A stretch of DNA of 64,000 nt, from positions 186,001 to 250,000 of the forward strand of contig NZ_FMHT01000003.1 in the NCBI RefSeq assembly GCF_900091585.1, written 5' to 3'. The notes beneath the pieces were generated by a model. That model had not been told where the DNA came from and made no database searches. It saw only the letters and a list, made by a program, of their open reading frames with translations. Below are positions 54,683-64,000 of the stretch, in pieces (position 1 is the first letter of the stretch; each line of letters starts with the position of its first letter). Both the position numbers and the translations under genes were made by a program. Origin of the DNA: Micromonospora nigra (GTDB taxonomy: Bacteria; Actinomycetota; Actinomycetes; Mycobacteriales; Micromonosporaceae).

Positions 54683-57600
54683 TCACGATGTCTCCAGCTC
54701 GCGGTCGATCAGGTCGAAGATGTTCTCGGCGGTCGCCGACTCCAGGTCGTCGTCGCCAGCGGTGTCGGCGTGCCGGTCGGCCAGCCGGTCCAGCAGGCCG
54801 TGCAGCCGGTCGGTGATCCGGCGGAACTCGTCGTCGGTCGGGTCGAGCCCGTCGAGCGCCGCCTCCAGCCGGTCCAGTTCCCGTCCGACGCCTGCCGTCC
54901 GGTCGACTGCCGGTTCCGCGAAGTCGAACTGCGTCGCCAGGTACGCGGCGAGCGCCGCCGGCGTCGGGTTGTCGAAGACCAACGTCGCCGACAGCCGCAG
55001 CCCGGTGGCGGCTCCGATCCGGTTACGCAACTCGACCGCGGTGAGCGAGTCGAAGCCGAGTTCCCGGAACGCCCTGGTCGGTTCCACGCCCGCCGGGTCG
55101 CTGCCCAGGACGACGGCGACGTGCGAGAGCACCAGGTCGCGCAGGGCACGTTCCCGCTTCTCCCCGGGCAGGGCGCGCAGGGTGTCGACGAACGCCTGCC
55201 CGCCGGCGGCCTCGGCGGCGACGGCCCGCCGGCTGGCGGGGCGGGCCAGGGCCGCCAGCAGCGGAGGGACGGGCGCGCCGGACGCCGCCGTCGACGTGGA
55301 GATCTTCGCGGGCATCAGCACCGCCCGTTCCGACCGCCAGGCCGCGTCGAACAGGGCGAGGGCCTCGTCGTTGGTCAGCGCCACCAGTCCGCTGCGCTCC
55401 AGCCGCCGCAGGTCGACGGTGTCGAGATGACCGGTGATGCCGCTGGCCTGCGCCCACAGGCCCCAGACCAGGGAGACCGCGGGCAGGCCGAGGGCCCGCC
55501 GGTGCTCGGCGAGCGCGTCGAGGAACGCGTTGCCGGCGGCGTAGTTGCCCTGCCCCGGCCCACCGAACACCCCGGCGGCGGCCGAGTAGAGCACGAACGC
55601 GGACAGCTCGTGGTCGAGGGTGGCCCGGTGCAGGTTCCAGGCCGCGTCGACCTTGGGGCGCAGCACGGCGGCGAGGCGGTCCGCGGTGAGCGACTCGACG
55701 GTGGCATCGTCGATGACACCGGCGGTGTGCACGACCGCGCGTAGCGGATGCCGGGCGTCGACCATGGACAGCACGTGGGTGACGGCGTCCGGGTCGGCCA
55801 GGTCGGCGGCGACGATCGACACGTCCGCGCCGAGCGCCTTGAGGTCGGCCAGCAGTTCGTCCGCGCCCGCGGCGTCCGGGCCACGCCGGCTGACCAGCAA
55901 CAGGTGCCGGGCGCCGTGCGTGGTGACCAGGTGCCGGCACAGCAGCGCCCCCAGGGTGCCGGTGGCGCCGGACACCAGCACCGTGCCGTCGAGCCGCGGT
56001 GCCTGCGGAATGGTCAGGGTCAGCTTGCCGACGTGTCGGGCCTGGCTGAGGAAGCGGAACGCTTCGGGGGCGCGCCGGACGTCCCAGGTGCGCCGGGGCA
56101 ACGGCCGCAGTGCGCCACTCGCGAAGAGTGCCATCAGCTCGTCGAGCATCCGCGCGATCGTGGCCGGGCCCGCCACCATGAGGTCGAACGTCTGGTAGCT
56201 CACGCCGGGGTGGTCGGCCGCGACCCGCTCCGGGTCCCGCTTGTCCGTCTTGCCCATCTCCACGAACCGGCCGCCGGGCGCCAGCAACCGCAGCGACGCG
56301 TCGACGAACTCGCCGCTGAGCGCGTTGAGCACCACGTCCACGCCGCGTCCGCCGGTGCGCTCACGGAACTCGTCGACGAAGTCGAGGGTGCGCGAGGACG
56401 CGATGTGCGCGTCGTCGAAGCCGGTGGCGCGCAGCGCCGGCCACTTGCCGGGGCTGGCCGTGCCGTAGACCCGCGCGCCGAGGTGGCGGGCGATCTGCAC
56501 GGCGGCCATGCCGACGCCGCCGGCGGCGGCGTGCACCAGCACCGACTCACCGGCCGTCAGCCGGCCCAGCTCGACCAGCCCGTACCAGGCGGTCAGGAAG
56601 ACCACCGGCACGGCCGCCGCGTCGGCGTACGACCAGTCGTCGGGGATGCGGGTGAGCATGCGGTGGTCGGTGACCGCGACGGAGGAGAACGAGCCGGAGA
56701 TGATGCCCATGACGCGGTCACCGGGGGCGAGGCCGGTGACGCCCGGGCCGACCCGGAGCACCACGCCGGCACCCTCGCTGCCCAGCACCTCCTGGTCCGG
56801 GACCATGCCGAGGGCCAGCACCACGTCGCGGAAGTTGAGCCCCGAGGCACGCATCCCGACGACCACGTGCCCCTCCGGCACCTCGTCCGTCCCCACGGCA
56901 ACGGGCAGCAGGGCCAGGTTCTCCAGGGTGCCCTTCTCGGTGACGTCGAGCTGCCACGGCGCCTCGTCGCCGGGCAGCGCCAACGCGCCGGCGTCGCGCG
57001 CCCGGACCAGGCGGGCCGCCAGGACCGCGCCGTCCCGGATCGCGAGCTGCGGCTCACCGGAGCCGACCGCGGCGGCGACCACGGCGAGGGAGGTGGCCGC
57101 GTCGTCGGTGTCGAGCAGCGTGAACCGGCCCGGGTGTTCGGACTGGGCCGAGCGGACCAGCCCCCACAGGGCGGCACGGGCGACGTCGCGGGGAGCCTCG
57201 CCGGGGGCGGCGGCGACCGCGCCCCGGGTGTGCAGGACCAGGCGGGTCTGTTCCAGCCGCGGCTCGGCGAGCCAGCGCTGCACCAGCGTCAGGGCGTCGC
57301 GGGCCGTGTCGTGCGCGTCCGCGTCCGGGTCGACGCGACCCGCGTCCGGGCCGACGTACGGGGCGACCACGACATCCGGCACGTCGCCGCCGTCGTCGAG
57401 CGCGGCGACCAACGCCGCCAGGTCGACGGGGCCCGTCACCGGGTGCCCGGCGGCGGCCAGCCCGGCGGCCAGGCCGAGGGGGTCGTCGCCGAGCACGGCC
57501 CACCGCGTCGTGCTCCCGACGCCCGCGTCGGTCGCCGGCAGTGGCGTCCAGTCCAGGTGGAACAGCGCGCTGCGGCGCAGCGCGGCGGCTTCGTCGGCCC

Positions 57601-60600
57601 GGTCGGCGGTGACCGGGCGGAAGGTCAGCGACTCCACCGTGACGACCGGCTGTCCGGCCGGGTCGGCCAGGGTGACGGCGACCGTGTCCGGGCCGAGCGA
57701 CCGGAGCCGCACCCGCAGCCGGGTGGCGCCGTGGGCGTGCAGGCTGACGGAGCGGAAGGCGAACGGCAGCCAGCCGGTGCCGGCGGGATCCGCCGGGTTG
57801 CCGAGCAGTCCGCTGGGCCCGGTGGCCTGGAGAGCCGCGTCGAACAGGGCAGGATGCAGGCCGAACAGGGGCGCCTCGGCGGCCACCGCGTCGGGCAGCG
57901 CCACCTCCGCGTACACCTCGTCGTCGCGGCGCCACACCCGGCGCAGGCCCCGGAACGCCGGGCCGTAGCCGAGGCCGCGCTCGGCCGTCTGCGCATACCA
58001 GGTGTCCAGGTCGGTGTCGACCTCGACGGCGCCGGCCGGCGGCCACTGCCCCGGTATGACCACGGGGGCGGCAAGTTCCGGCAGCAGCAGACCCTCCGCG
58101 TGCCGGGTCCACTCCCCGTCTGCGCCCTCCTCCAGGCGCGAGTGCACGGTGACGCTCCGCTCGCCGGTGGCTCCGGGCGCGCCGACGCGCACCTGCACCT
58201 GGAGGGCACCGGTGGTCGGCAGCACGAGCGGGCTGATCAGGGCCAGGTCACCCACCTGGCCGGCGTCGGCCTCGTCGCCCGCGCGGACCACCATGTCCAT
58301 CAGGGCGGTGCCGGGAACGACCGCCGCCGTGCCGACGACGTGGTCGGCGAGCCACGGGTGGGTGTGCACGGACAGCCGCCCGGTGAGCACCACCGTCTGG
58401 TCGTCGGCGACCGGTACGGCCGCGGCGAGCAGTGGGTGCCCGGCGTCCTGGAGGCCGGCGGAGCTGACGTCCCGCACCCGGTGGGCGGGCGCCTTCAACC
58501 AGTACCGTTCCCGGTCGAAGGCGTACGTCGGCAGGTCGACGGTGTCGGTCCGCGGCAGGACCTTCGTCCAGTCGACGGGCAGGCCGAGGGCGTGGGCGGT
58601 GGCCAGGCTGGTCAGCAGTCGCGCCGGGTCGTCGTCGCCCCGGCGCAGGGTGCCCAGGGTCTGACCGGTGGCACCGGTGTCGTCGAGGATCGCGGTGACC
58701 GGCATCGTCAGCACCGGATGCGCGGACACCTCCACGAAGTTCGTGTGTCCGGCCTCGATCGCCACCCGCACGGCGGTGTCGAACCGCACCGGGTTGCGCA
58801 GGTTCTCGTACCAGTAGGCCCCGTCCATCGCGGTCGGATCGGCCCACTCGCCGGTCAGCGTGGACACCATCGGCGTGTGCCCGGGCCGGGGGGCGAGGTC
58901 CGCCAGGTCGGCGAGCATCCGCTCCCGGATCTGTTCCACCGCCGGGGAGTGCGACGCGTAGTTGAACCGGATCGGCCGGGCTCGCACCCCGTCGGCCTGG
59001 AACGCCTCCACCAGCTCCGCGACCTGCTGCGGCGGGCCGGAGATCACCACCGACGCCGGCCCGTTCCGCACCGCGACGACCACCTCGGGGTGATCGGCCA
59101 GCCGTGCCGCGACCTCGTCGGCGGGCAGGTCGACCGCCGCCATCGCCCCGGTGCCGGCGAGCCCGGCGAGCGCGCGGGCCCGCAGGATGACGGCCTTCGC
59201 GGCGTCCTCCAGCGACAGGACGCCGGCCACGCAGGCCGCTGCGATCTCGCCCTGTGAGTGGCCGATCAGGAGCCGGGGGACCACCCCGGCGTGCCGCCAC
59301 ACCTCGGCGAGGGCGACGCCCACCGCGAACAGCACCGGCTGGAGCACCTCCACCCGGTCCAGCCACGACTCGTCGTCGCCGGTCAGCACCGAGACGATGT
59401 CCACGTCCAGGTACGCCGCGAACGCCCGCTGACACTCGGCGAGCCGCGCGTCGAACACCGGACACCGCCCGACCAGCCCGGCGGCCATCCGCGCCGACTG
59501 TCCACCCTGCCCGGGGAAGACGAACACGGCGTCGGCCCCGGCCTCGCCGGTCGGCTCCGTCACCACGTTCGCCGCCGACGCTCCGGTCGCCAACGCGTCC
59601 AGCCCGGACAGCAGGTCGTCGACGCTCGTCCCGACCACCGCGGCGCGGTGCGGGAACGTCGAGCGGGTGGTCGCCAGCGACCAGCCGACCGCCGCCGGCT
59701 CCAGCCCTCCGTGCGCGCGCACGTGCTGCGCCAGCCGGGCCGCCTGGCGGGTCAGGGCGGTCCTCGACCGCGCCGACACCGGCCACACCACCACGTCCGC
59801 GTCCACCAGACCCGCGGCGGGCCTCCCCGGCGGGGCCGGGTCGGCGGCCGGGGGCAGGTCGGCGGGCTGTTCGATGATCATGTGTGCGTTGGTGCCGGAG
59901 ACGCCGAACGACGACACCGCCGCCCGACGCGGCCGGTCCACCGCCGGCCACGGGCACGCCTCGGTCACCAACTCCACCGCACCGGCCGACCAGTCGATGT
60001 GCGGCGACGGCGCGTCCACGTGCAACGTGGCCGGTACGACCCCCTCCCGCATGGCGAGCACCATCTTGATCACACCCGCCACCCCGGCGGCGGCCTGCGT
60101 GTGCCCGATGTTCGACTTCACCGACCCCAACAACAGCGGAACATCACGATCCTGCCCGTACGTCGCCAACAACGCCTGCGCCTCGATCGGATCACCCAGG
60201 GTCGTGCCCGTACCGTGCGCCTCCACCACGTCCACATCCGCCGTGGACAGCCGCGCGCTGGCCAACGCCTGCCGGATCACCCGCTGCTGCGACGGGCCGT
60301 TCGGCGCGGTCAGCCCGTTCGACGCGCCGTCCTGGTTCACCGCGCTGCCCCGTACCACCGCCAACACCACCCGACCGTTACGCCGCGCGTCGGACAGCCG
60401 CTCCAGGAGCACCATGCCGACGCCCTCGCCCCAGCCGGTGCCGTCGGCCGCGGCGGCGAACGCCTTGACCCGCCCGTCGGCGGCCATTCCGCGCTGCCGG
60501 GAGAACTCCACGAACAGGCCCGGCGTCGCCATCACCGTCGCGCCGCCGGTCAGGGCGAGATCGCATTCGCCCCGGCGCAGCGCCTGCACCGCCAGGTGCA

Positions 60601-63600
60601 TCGCGACCAGCGACGACGAACACGCCGTGTCCACCGACACCGCGGGCCCCTCCAACCCCAGGGCGTACGCGACCCGACCCGACACGACGCTCGCCGCGTT
60701 TCCGGTGCCGCCGAACCCCTCCACCTGGTCGCCGGCCACCACCAGCAGGGACCGGTAGTCCTGACCGTTCGTGCCCACGAACACCCCGGTCCGGGAGCCC
60801 CGCAACGACTCCGGAACGACCCCTGCCCGCTCCAGCGCCTCCCACGACGCCTCCAGCACCAACCGCTGCTGCGGATCCATCGCCAGCGCCTCGCGCGGGC
60901 TGATGCCGAAGAAGGCCGGATCGAAGTCCGCCGCGTCGTACACGAAGGCACCCTGGTCGGTGTACGTGGTGCCGGACTTCTCCGGGTCCGGGTCGATCAG
61001 CCGGTCGAGGTCCCAGCCCCGGTCGGTGGGGAAGTCGCCAACGGTGTCCACGCCGTCGGCGACCAGCCGCCACAGGTGCTCCGGGTCGGTGACTCCGCCG
61101 GGCAGCCGGCAGGCCATCGCCACGATGGCGACCGGCTCGTCGCCGTCGACGGCGGACGGGGCGACGGGCCCGGCGGGCGCTCCGGTGTCGCCGAGCAGGC
61201 CGGCGAGCAGGAAGCGGGCCAGCGCCACCGGGTTGGGGTGGTCGAAGACCAGGGTGACGGGCAGCGGCTGCCCGATCGCGGTGACGAGCCGGTTGCGCAG
61301 CTCGACGGCGGTCAGCGAGTCGAAGCCGAGATCCCGGAACGCGGTGGTCGCCGGGATCGCGGCGGCGTCGTCGTGTCCGAGCACCTCGGCGGCGTGTGCC
61401 CGGACCAGGTCGGCGAGGGCCTCCTCCCGGCGGGGCGGGGCCAGCCCGGCCAGCTGGCGGCGCAGCGTCGCGGCGGCCCCGTCGTCGCCGTCGTCGAGCG
61501 GCGCGCCGCCGTCGAGGGCCGCCTTCGCCTCCGGTACGCCCTCCAGCAGCGGCCGACGTCGGGCGGAGGCGTACGCGGGGGCGAACCGGGACCAGTCGAC
61601 GTCGACGACGGTGAGGGCGACGTCGTCGTGCTCGATGGCCTGGTGCAGGGCGCTCATGGCGACGGTCGGATCCATCTCGGGCACGCCCCGACTGCGCAGC
61701 TTCTGCGCGGAGTCGGTCGTGTGCATGCCGCCCTCGGGCCACGGGCCCCAGGCGATGGCGGTGCCGGCCCGTCCGGCGGCGCGCCGGTGCGCCACGAGCG
61801 CGTCGAGGTAGGCGTTGCCGGCGGCGTACCCGGCCTGGCCCGCGCTGCCCCAGGTGGCGGCGATGGACGAGTAGACGACGAACGCGTCGAGTTCCTGGTC
61901 GGCGAGGAGGTCGTGCAGGTGCGCGGCACCAGCGGTCTTGCCGGCCGTCACCTCGGCCAGTTCGGTGGGGGTGACCGCCATGAGCGGGGTGGTCTGGGCG
62001 ACGCCGGCGGTGTGCACGACGGTGCGTACCGGTGGACCGTCGGCCTGGATCCGGTCGAGCAGGGCGGCGAGGGCGGCCCGGTCGGCGGTGTCGCAGGCGG
62101 CGACGGTGACCCGGGGGCCGAGGTCGCGCAGTTCGGCCGCGAGTTCGGCGGCGCCGGGGGCGTCCGGACCGCGCCGGCTGACCAGCACGATGTGCTCGGC
62201 ACCGGCCGCGGCGAGCCAGCGGGCGGCACGGGCACCGAGGCCGCCGGTGCCGCCGGTGATCAGCGCGGTCCCGGTGGGCGTGAAGCGCCGCACCGGGGGG
62301 CGGTCGCCGAGTTCCGCGCGGACCAGGCGTCGGACGAAGACGCCGGAGGCGCGGACGGCGAGCTGGTCCTCCCCGGCCGGCCCGGCGAGGATCGCGGCGA
62401 GCCGGCCGGCGGTACGGCCGTCGGGCCGGGACGGCAGGTCGACCAGGCCGCCCCAGCGGTGGGGAGCCTCGACGCTGATCACCCGGCCGAGACCCCAGAT
62501 CGCACCCTGCCCGGGGTGGGTCAGCGGGTCGTACGCGGCGACGCTGGCCGCCCCCCGGGTGACCAGCCACAACGGCGCGTCGAGTTCGGCGTCGCCGAGC
62601 GCCTGGGCCAGGGCCAGGGTGGTGGCCAGGCCCGGCAAAGTGGCGTCCGCGTCGGCCGGTGGTTCCCAGGCGAGCAGGGACACCACCGCGGCGACGTCGG
62701 CCCCGGCCATGCGGGCGGCGAGCCCGGCCCGGTCGGCGTCGGGTTCGACGGTCAGCGTCACGAGTTCGGCACCGGCGTCGGTCAGCGCGGCCCGGACGTC
62801 CCGCACCGCCGGGTCGTCGTCGAGCCCGGCGGGCACCGCCAGCAGCCAGGTGCCGCCGAGGCGGGCGGCGGCCGGTTCGTCGGTCACCTGCCAGGCGGCC
62901 CGGTACCGCCAGCTGTCGAGGAGGGAGTGGGACTGCCGCTGGCGTCGCCAGTCGGCGAGGGCGGGCAGCAGGGTGCGCAGCGACTCGACGGCCTCGGCGT
63001 CGTCGACGGCGAGGGTGTCGCGCAGGGCGTCCAGGTCGGCGCGTTCGACGGCGTCCCAGAACCGGTGGTCGAGCAGGCCGGTGCCGGTGGCCGGAGCGGC
63101 GGGCTCCTCCGTGGGCACCCAGTAGTGCTGTCGTTGGAACGGGTAGGTGGGCAGGTCCACCAGGCGGCCCGGCCCGCCGGCGAACGCCGGCCGCCAGTCG
63201 ACGGCCACTCCCCCGACGTACACCTCGGCGAGCGCGCGGTGGAACCGGCCGAGGCCGCCCTCACCGCGCCGGAGGCTGCCGGTGACCGTGACGGCGGCGT
63301 CGGTGACCGCCTCCGCGCTCTCCTGCACCGCCATCGTCAACACCGGATGCGCGCTGACCTCGACGATCGTGGCGTAACCGGCGGCGACCAGGGCCCGCAC
63401 CGCCTCGTCGAAACGGACCGTCTGCCGCAGGTTGCGGTACCAGTACTCCGCGTCGAGGCCGGCGGTGTCCAGCCAGTCCCCCACCACCGTCGACCAGAAC
63501 CGCACCCCACCGGAGCGCGGACGCAACCCGCCCAGCAGCTCCACGAGCTGGTCACGCAGCGGCTCGACATGCGGCGAGTGGGAGGCGTAGTCCACCGGCA

Positions 63601-64000
63601 CCCGCCGGACCCGGACCTCGCGGGCCTCGTAGTGCGCCACCATCTCGTCGAGGGCGGCGACGTCACCGGACACCACCACGGACGTGGGCCCGTTCACGGC
63701 GGCGAGGGCGATCCGCCCGTCCCATCGCGTGATGGTCTCCGTCGCCTCCTCGGCGGTCGTGGCCACCGAGACCATCCCGCCGTCCCCGGCCACCCCGGCG
63801 ACGACCCGACTGCGCAGCGCCACCACCGCCGCCGCGTCCTCGAGGGTCAACGCCCCCGCCACACACGCGGCGGCGATCTCACCCTGCGAGTGCCCGATCA
63901 CCGCCGACGGGCGCACACCGTAGGACTCCCACAGCGCCGCCAGTGACACCCCGACGGCGAACAGGGTCGGCTGCACCACGTCCACCCGGTCCAGCGACGC
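54683..64000 (-). CDS. Type I PKS, at least two modules ([KS]-AT-KR-ACP; KS-AT-DH-ER-KR-ACP), 5' end outside window
   Basis: The frame is open to the right edge, which falls inside an AT, so its KS and any earlier modules lie beyond 64000; the internal ATG at 63985 is not a start. Residues are counted from there. First visible module: AT GHSQG about 32, YASH about 135 (methylmalonyl); KR GGTGGLG about 577, no LDD and Trp in AATWGS (A-type), YAAGN about 720; ACP GFDSL about 890. Second module, fully reducing: KS Cys about 1125; AT GHSQG about 1576, YASH about 1678 in the variant FNYASHS (methylmalonyl); DH HPWLADH about 1877 and HPALFDAA about 2043; ER with [12 protein letters not shown] about 2382 and NADPH loop [11 protein letters not shown] about 2485; KR GATGTLG about 2674, IDD (B-like), YSAAAG with Ala at the usual catalytic Ser, YAAGN about 2815; ACP GFDSL about 2975. 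The C-terminus [15 protein letters not shown] is a docking helix. It lies 46 bp upstream of the next PKS gene. Confidence 0.95.
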   Translation of the reverse strand, partial: ASLDRVDVVQPTLFAVGVSLAALWESYGVRPSAVIGHSQGEIAAACVAGALTLEDAAAVVALRSRVVAGVAGDGGMVSVATTAEEATETITRWDGRIALAAVNGPTSVVVSGDVAALDEMVAHYEAREVRVRRVPVDYASHSPHVEPLRDQLVELLGGLRPRSGGVRFWSTVVGDWLDTAGLDAEYWYRNLRQTVRFDEAVRALVAAGYATIVEVSAHPVLTMAVQESAEAVTDAAVTVTGSLRRGEGGLGRFHRALAEVYVGGVAVDWRPAFAGGPGRLVDLPTYPFQRQHYWVPTEEPAAPATGTGLLDHRFWDAVERADLDALRDTLAVDDAEAVESLRTLLPALADWRRQRQSHSLLDSWRYRAAWQVTDEPAAARLGGTWLLAVPAGLDDDPAVRDVRAALTDAGAELVTLTVEPDADRAGLAARMAGADVAAVVSLLAWEPPADADATLPGLATTLALAQALGDAELDAPLWLVTRGAASVAAYDPLTHPGQGAIWGLGRVISVEAPHRWGGLVDLPSRPDGRTAGRLAAILAGPAGEDQLAVRASGVFVRRLVRAELGDRPPVRRFTPTGTALITGGTGGLGARAARWLAAAGAEHIVLVSRRGPDAPGAAELAAELRDLGPRVTVAACDTADRAALAALLDRIQADGPPVRTVVHTAGVAQTTPLMAVTPTELAEVTAGKTAGAAHLHDLLADQELDAFVVYSSIAATWGSAGQAGYAAGNAYLDALVAHRRAAGRAGTAIAWGPWPEGGMHTTDSAQKLRSRGVPEMDPTVAMSALHQAIEHDDVALTVVDVDWSRFAPAYASARRRPLLEGVPEAKAALDGGAPLDDGDDGAAATLRRQLAGLAPPRREEALADLVRAHAAEVLGHDDAAAIPATTAFRDLGFDSLTAVELRNRLVTAIGQPLPVTLVFDHPNPVALARFLLAGLLGDTGAPAGPVAPSAVDGDEPVAIVAMACRLPGGVTDPEHLWRLVADGVDTVGDFPTDRGWDLDRLIDPDPEKSGTTYTDQGAFVYDAADFDPAFFGISPREALAMDPQQRLVLEASWEALERAGVVPESLRGSRTGVFVGTNGQDYRSLLVVAGDQVEGFGGTGNAASVVSGRVAYALGLEGPAVSVDTACSSSLVAMHLAVQALRRGECDLALTGGATVMATPGLFVEFSRQRGMAADGRVKAFAAAADGTGWGEGVGMVLLERLSDARRNGRVVLAVVRGSAVNQDGASNGLTAPNGPSQQRVIRQALASARLSTADVDVVEAHGTGTTLGDPIEAQALLATYGQDRDVPLLLGSVKSNIGHTQAAAGVAGVIKMVLAMREGVVPATLHVDAPSPHIDWSAGAVELVTEACPWPAVDRPRRAAVSSFGVSGTNAHMIIEQPADLPPAADPAPPGRPAAGLVDADVVVWPVSARSRTALTRQAARLAQHVRAHGGLEPAAVGWSLATTRSTFPHRAAVVGTSVDDLLSGLDALATGASAANVVTEPTGEAGADAVFVFPGQGGQSARMAAGLVGRCPVFDARLAECQRAFAAYLDVDIVSVLTGDDESWLDRVEVLQPVLFAVGVALAEVWRHAGVVPRLLIGHSQGEIAAACVAGVLSLEDAAKAVILRARALAGLAGTGAMAAVDLPADEVAARLADHPEVVVAVRNGPASVVISGPPQQVAELVEAFQADGVRARPIRFNYASHSPAVEQIRERMLADLADLAPRPGHTPMVSTLTGEWADPTAMDGAYWYENLRNPVRFDTAVRVAIEAGHTNFVEVSAHPVLTMPVTAILDDTGATGQTLGTLRRGDDDPARLLTSLATAHALGLPVDWTKVLPRTDTVDLPTYAFDRERYWLKAPAHRVRDVSSAGLQDAGHPLLAAAVPVADDQTVVLTGRLSVHTHPWLADHVVGTAAVVPGTALMDMVVRAGDEADAGQVGDLALISPLVLPTTGALQVQVRVGAPGATGERSVTVHSRLEEGADGEWTRHAEGLLLPELAAPVVIPGQWPPAGAVEVDTDLDTWYAQTAERGLGYGPAFRGLRRVWRRDDEVYAEVALPDAVAAEAPLFGLHPALFDAALQATGPSGLLGNPADPAGTGWLPFAFRSVSLHAHGATRLRVRLRSLGPDTVAVTLADPAGQPVVTVESLTFRPVTADRADEAAALRRSALFHLDWTPLPATDAGVGSTTRWAVLGDDPLGLAAGLAAAGHPVTGPVDLAALVAALDDGGDVPDVVVAPYVGPDAGRVDPDADAHDTARDALTLVQRWLAEPRLEQTRLVLHTRGAVAAAPGEAPRDVARAALWGLVRSAQSEHPGRFTLLDTDDAATSLAVVAAAVGSGEPQLAIRDGAVLAARLVRARDAGALALPGDEAPWQLDVTEKGTLENLALLPVAVGTDEVPEGHVVVGMRASGLNFRDVVLALGMVPDQEVLGSEGAGVVLRVGPGVTGLAPGDRVMGIISGSFSSVAVTDHRMLTRIPDDWSYADAAAVPVVFLTAWYGLVELGRLTAGESVLVHAAAGGVGMAAVQIARHLGARVYGTASPGKWPALRATGFDDAHIASSRTLDFVDEFRERTGGRGVDVVLNALSGEFVDASLRLLAPGGRFVEMGKTDKRDPERVAADHPGVSYQTFDLMVAGPATIARMLDELMALFASGALRPLPRRTWDVRRAPEAFRFLSQARHVGKLTLTIPQAPRLDGTVLVSGATGTLGALLCRHLVTTHGARHLLLVSRRGPDAAGADELLADLKALGADVSIVAADLADPDAVTHVLSMVDARHPLRAVVHTAGVIDDATVESLTADRLAAVLRPKVDAAWNLHRATLDHELSAFVLYSAAAGVFGGPGQGNYAAGNAFLDALAEHRRALGLPAVSLVWGLWAQASGITGHLDTVDLRRLERSGLVALTNDEALALFDAAWRSERAVLMPAKISTSTAASGAPVPPLLAALARPASRRAVAAEAAGGQAFVDTLRALPGEKRERALRDLVLSHVAVVLGSDPAGVEPTRAFRELGFDSLTAVELRNRIGAATGLRLSATLVFDNPTPAALAAYLATQFDFAEPAVDRTAGVGRELDRLEAALDGLDPTDDEFRRITDRLHGLLDRLADRHADTAGDDDLESATAENIFDLIDRELETS

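Noticed and set aside
63983..63985. ATG at 63985 as the start of the rightmost PKS gene.
   Set aside because: It encodes the Met of a conserved AT phrase (VDVVQP-type); the domain and its KS must start upstream, beyond the window.
54683..64000. Ethylmalonyl or other unusual extender for the AT with FNYASHS.
   Set aside because: The YASH core is the methylmalonyl signature; the changed flanking residues alone do not justify another extender.

Overview
The window is a very GC-rich actinobacterial sequence: C or G dominates third codon positions, GTG starts are common, and long open frames run antisense to real genes. It holds the downstream (3') part of a modular type I polyketide synthase (PKS) cluster for a probably glycosylated macrolide-type compound. 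The genus cannot be fixed from sequence alone; a Micromonosporaceae- or Streptomyces-like producer is plausible. There are no tRNA, rRNA, CRISPR or insertion-sequence signatures.

Layout: (1) 1-5943, plus strand: two tandem LAL-type (large ATP-binding LuxR) regulators, the first cut by the left edge, separated by 552 bp. (2) 5944-6088: a short convergent gap with a perfect 17-bp hairpin and a small direct repeat. (3) 6089-9344, minus strand: a GT-B glycosyltransferase, an ABC-2 permease and an ABC ATPase, forming the tail of the large minus-strand transcription unit. (4) 9443-64000, minus strand: six PKS genes in tight succession (gaps of 22-46 bp), the most upstream cut by the right edge. They carry 11 extension modules and end in a thioesterase. 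The loading module and earlier modules lie beyond 64000.

Assembly line in the order of transcription (right to left), with M = malonyl AT (HAFH) and mM = methylmalonyl AT (YASH): gene 54683-64000: [KS]-mM-KR(A)-ACP, then KS-mM-DH-ER-KR(B)-ACP; gene 40468-54636: M-KR(B), mM-KR(B), mM-KR(B-like, catalytic Ser replaced by Ala); gene 29465-40423: M-DH-KR, mM-DH-KR; gene 24440-29428: mM-KR(B); gene 14958-24394: mM-KR(B), M-KR(A); gene 9443-14935: M-KR(dead)-ACP-TE. If the lines act collinearly, the carboxyl end of the product would carry a 3-keto group, 5-, 7- and 9-hydroxyls, a C10-C13 conjugated diene, oxygen at C15, C17, C19 and C23, and methyls at C6, C8, C10, C14, C16, C20 and C22. The glycosyltransferase would decorate it and the ABC pair would export it.

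The most consequential oddity is an apparent one-base deletion in a C/G homopolymer (19188-19191) that breaks the gene at 14958-24394 inside the KS of its second module. Taken literally, it would disconnect the line two modules before release. The second theme is extensive near-identical DNA shared among AT and KS segments of different modules, pointing to recent gene conversion or recombination within the cluster. I did not find a wholly new class of system; the novelty is most likely chemical (the product) plus the recombination history of the PKS genes.
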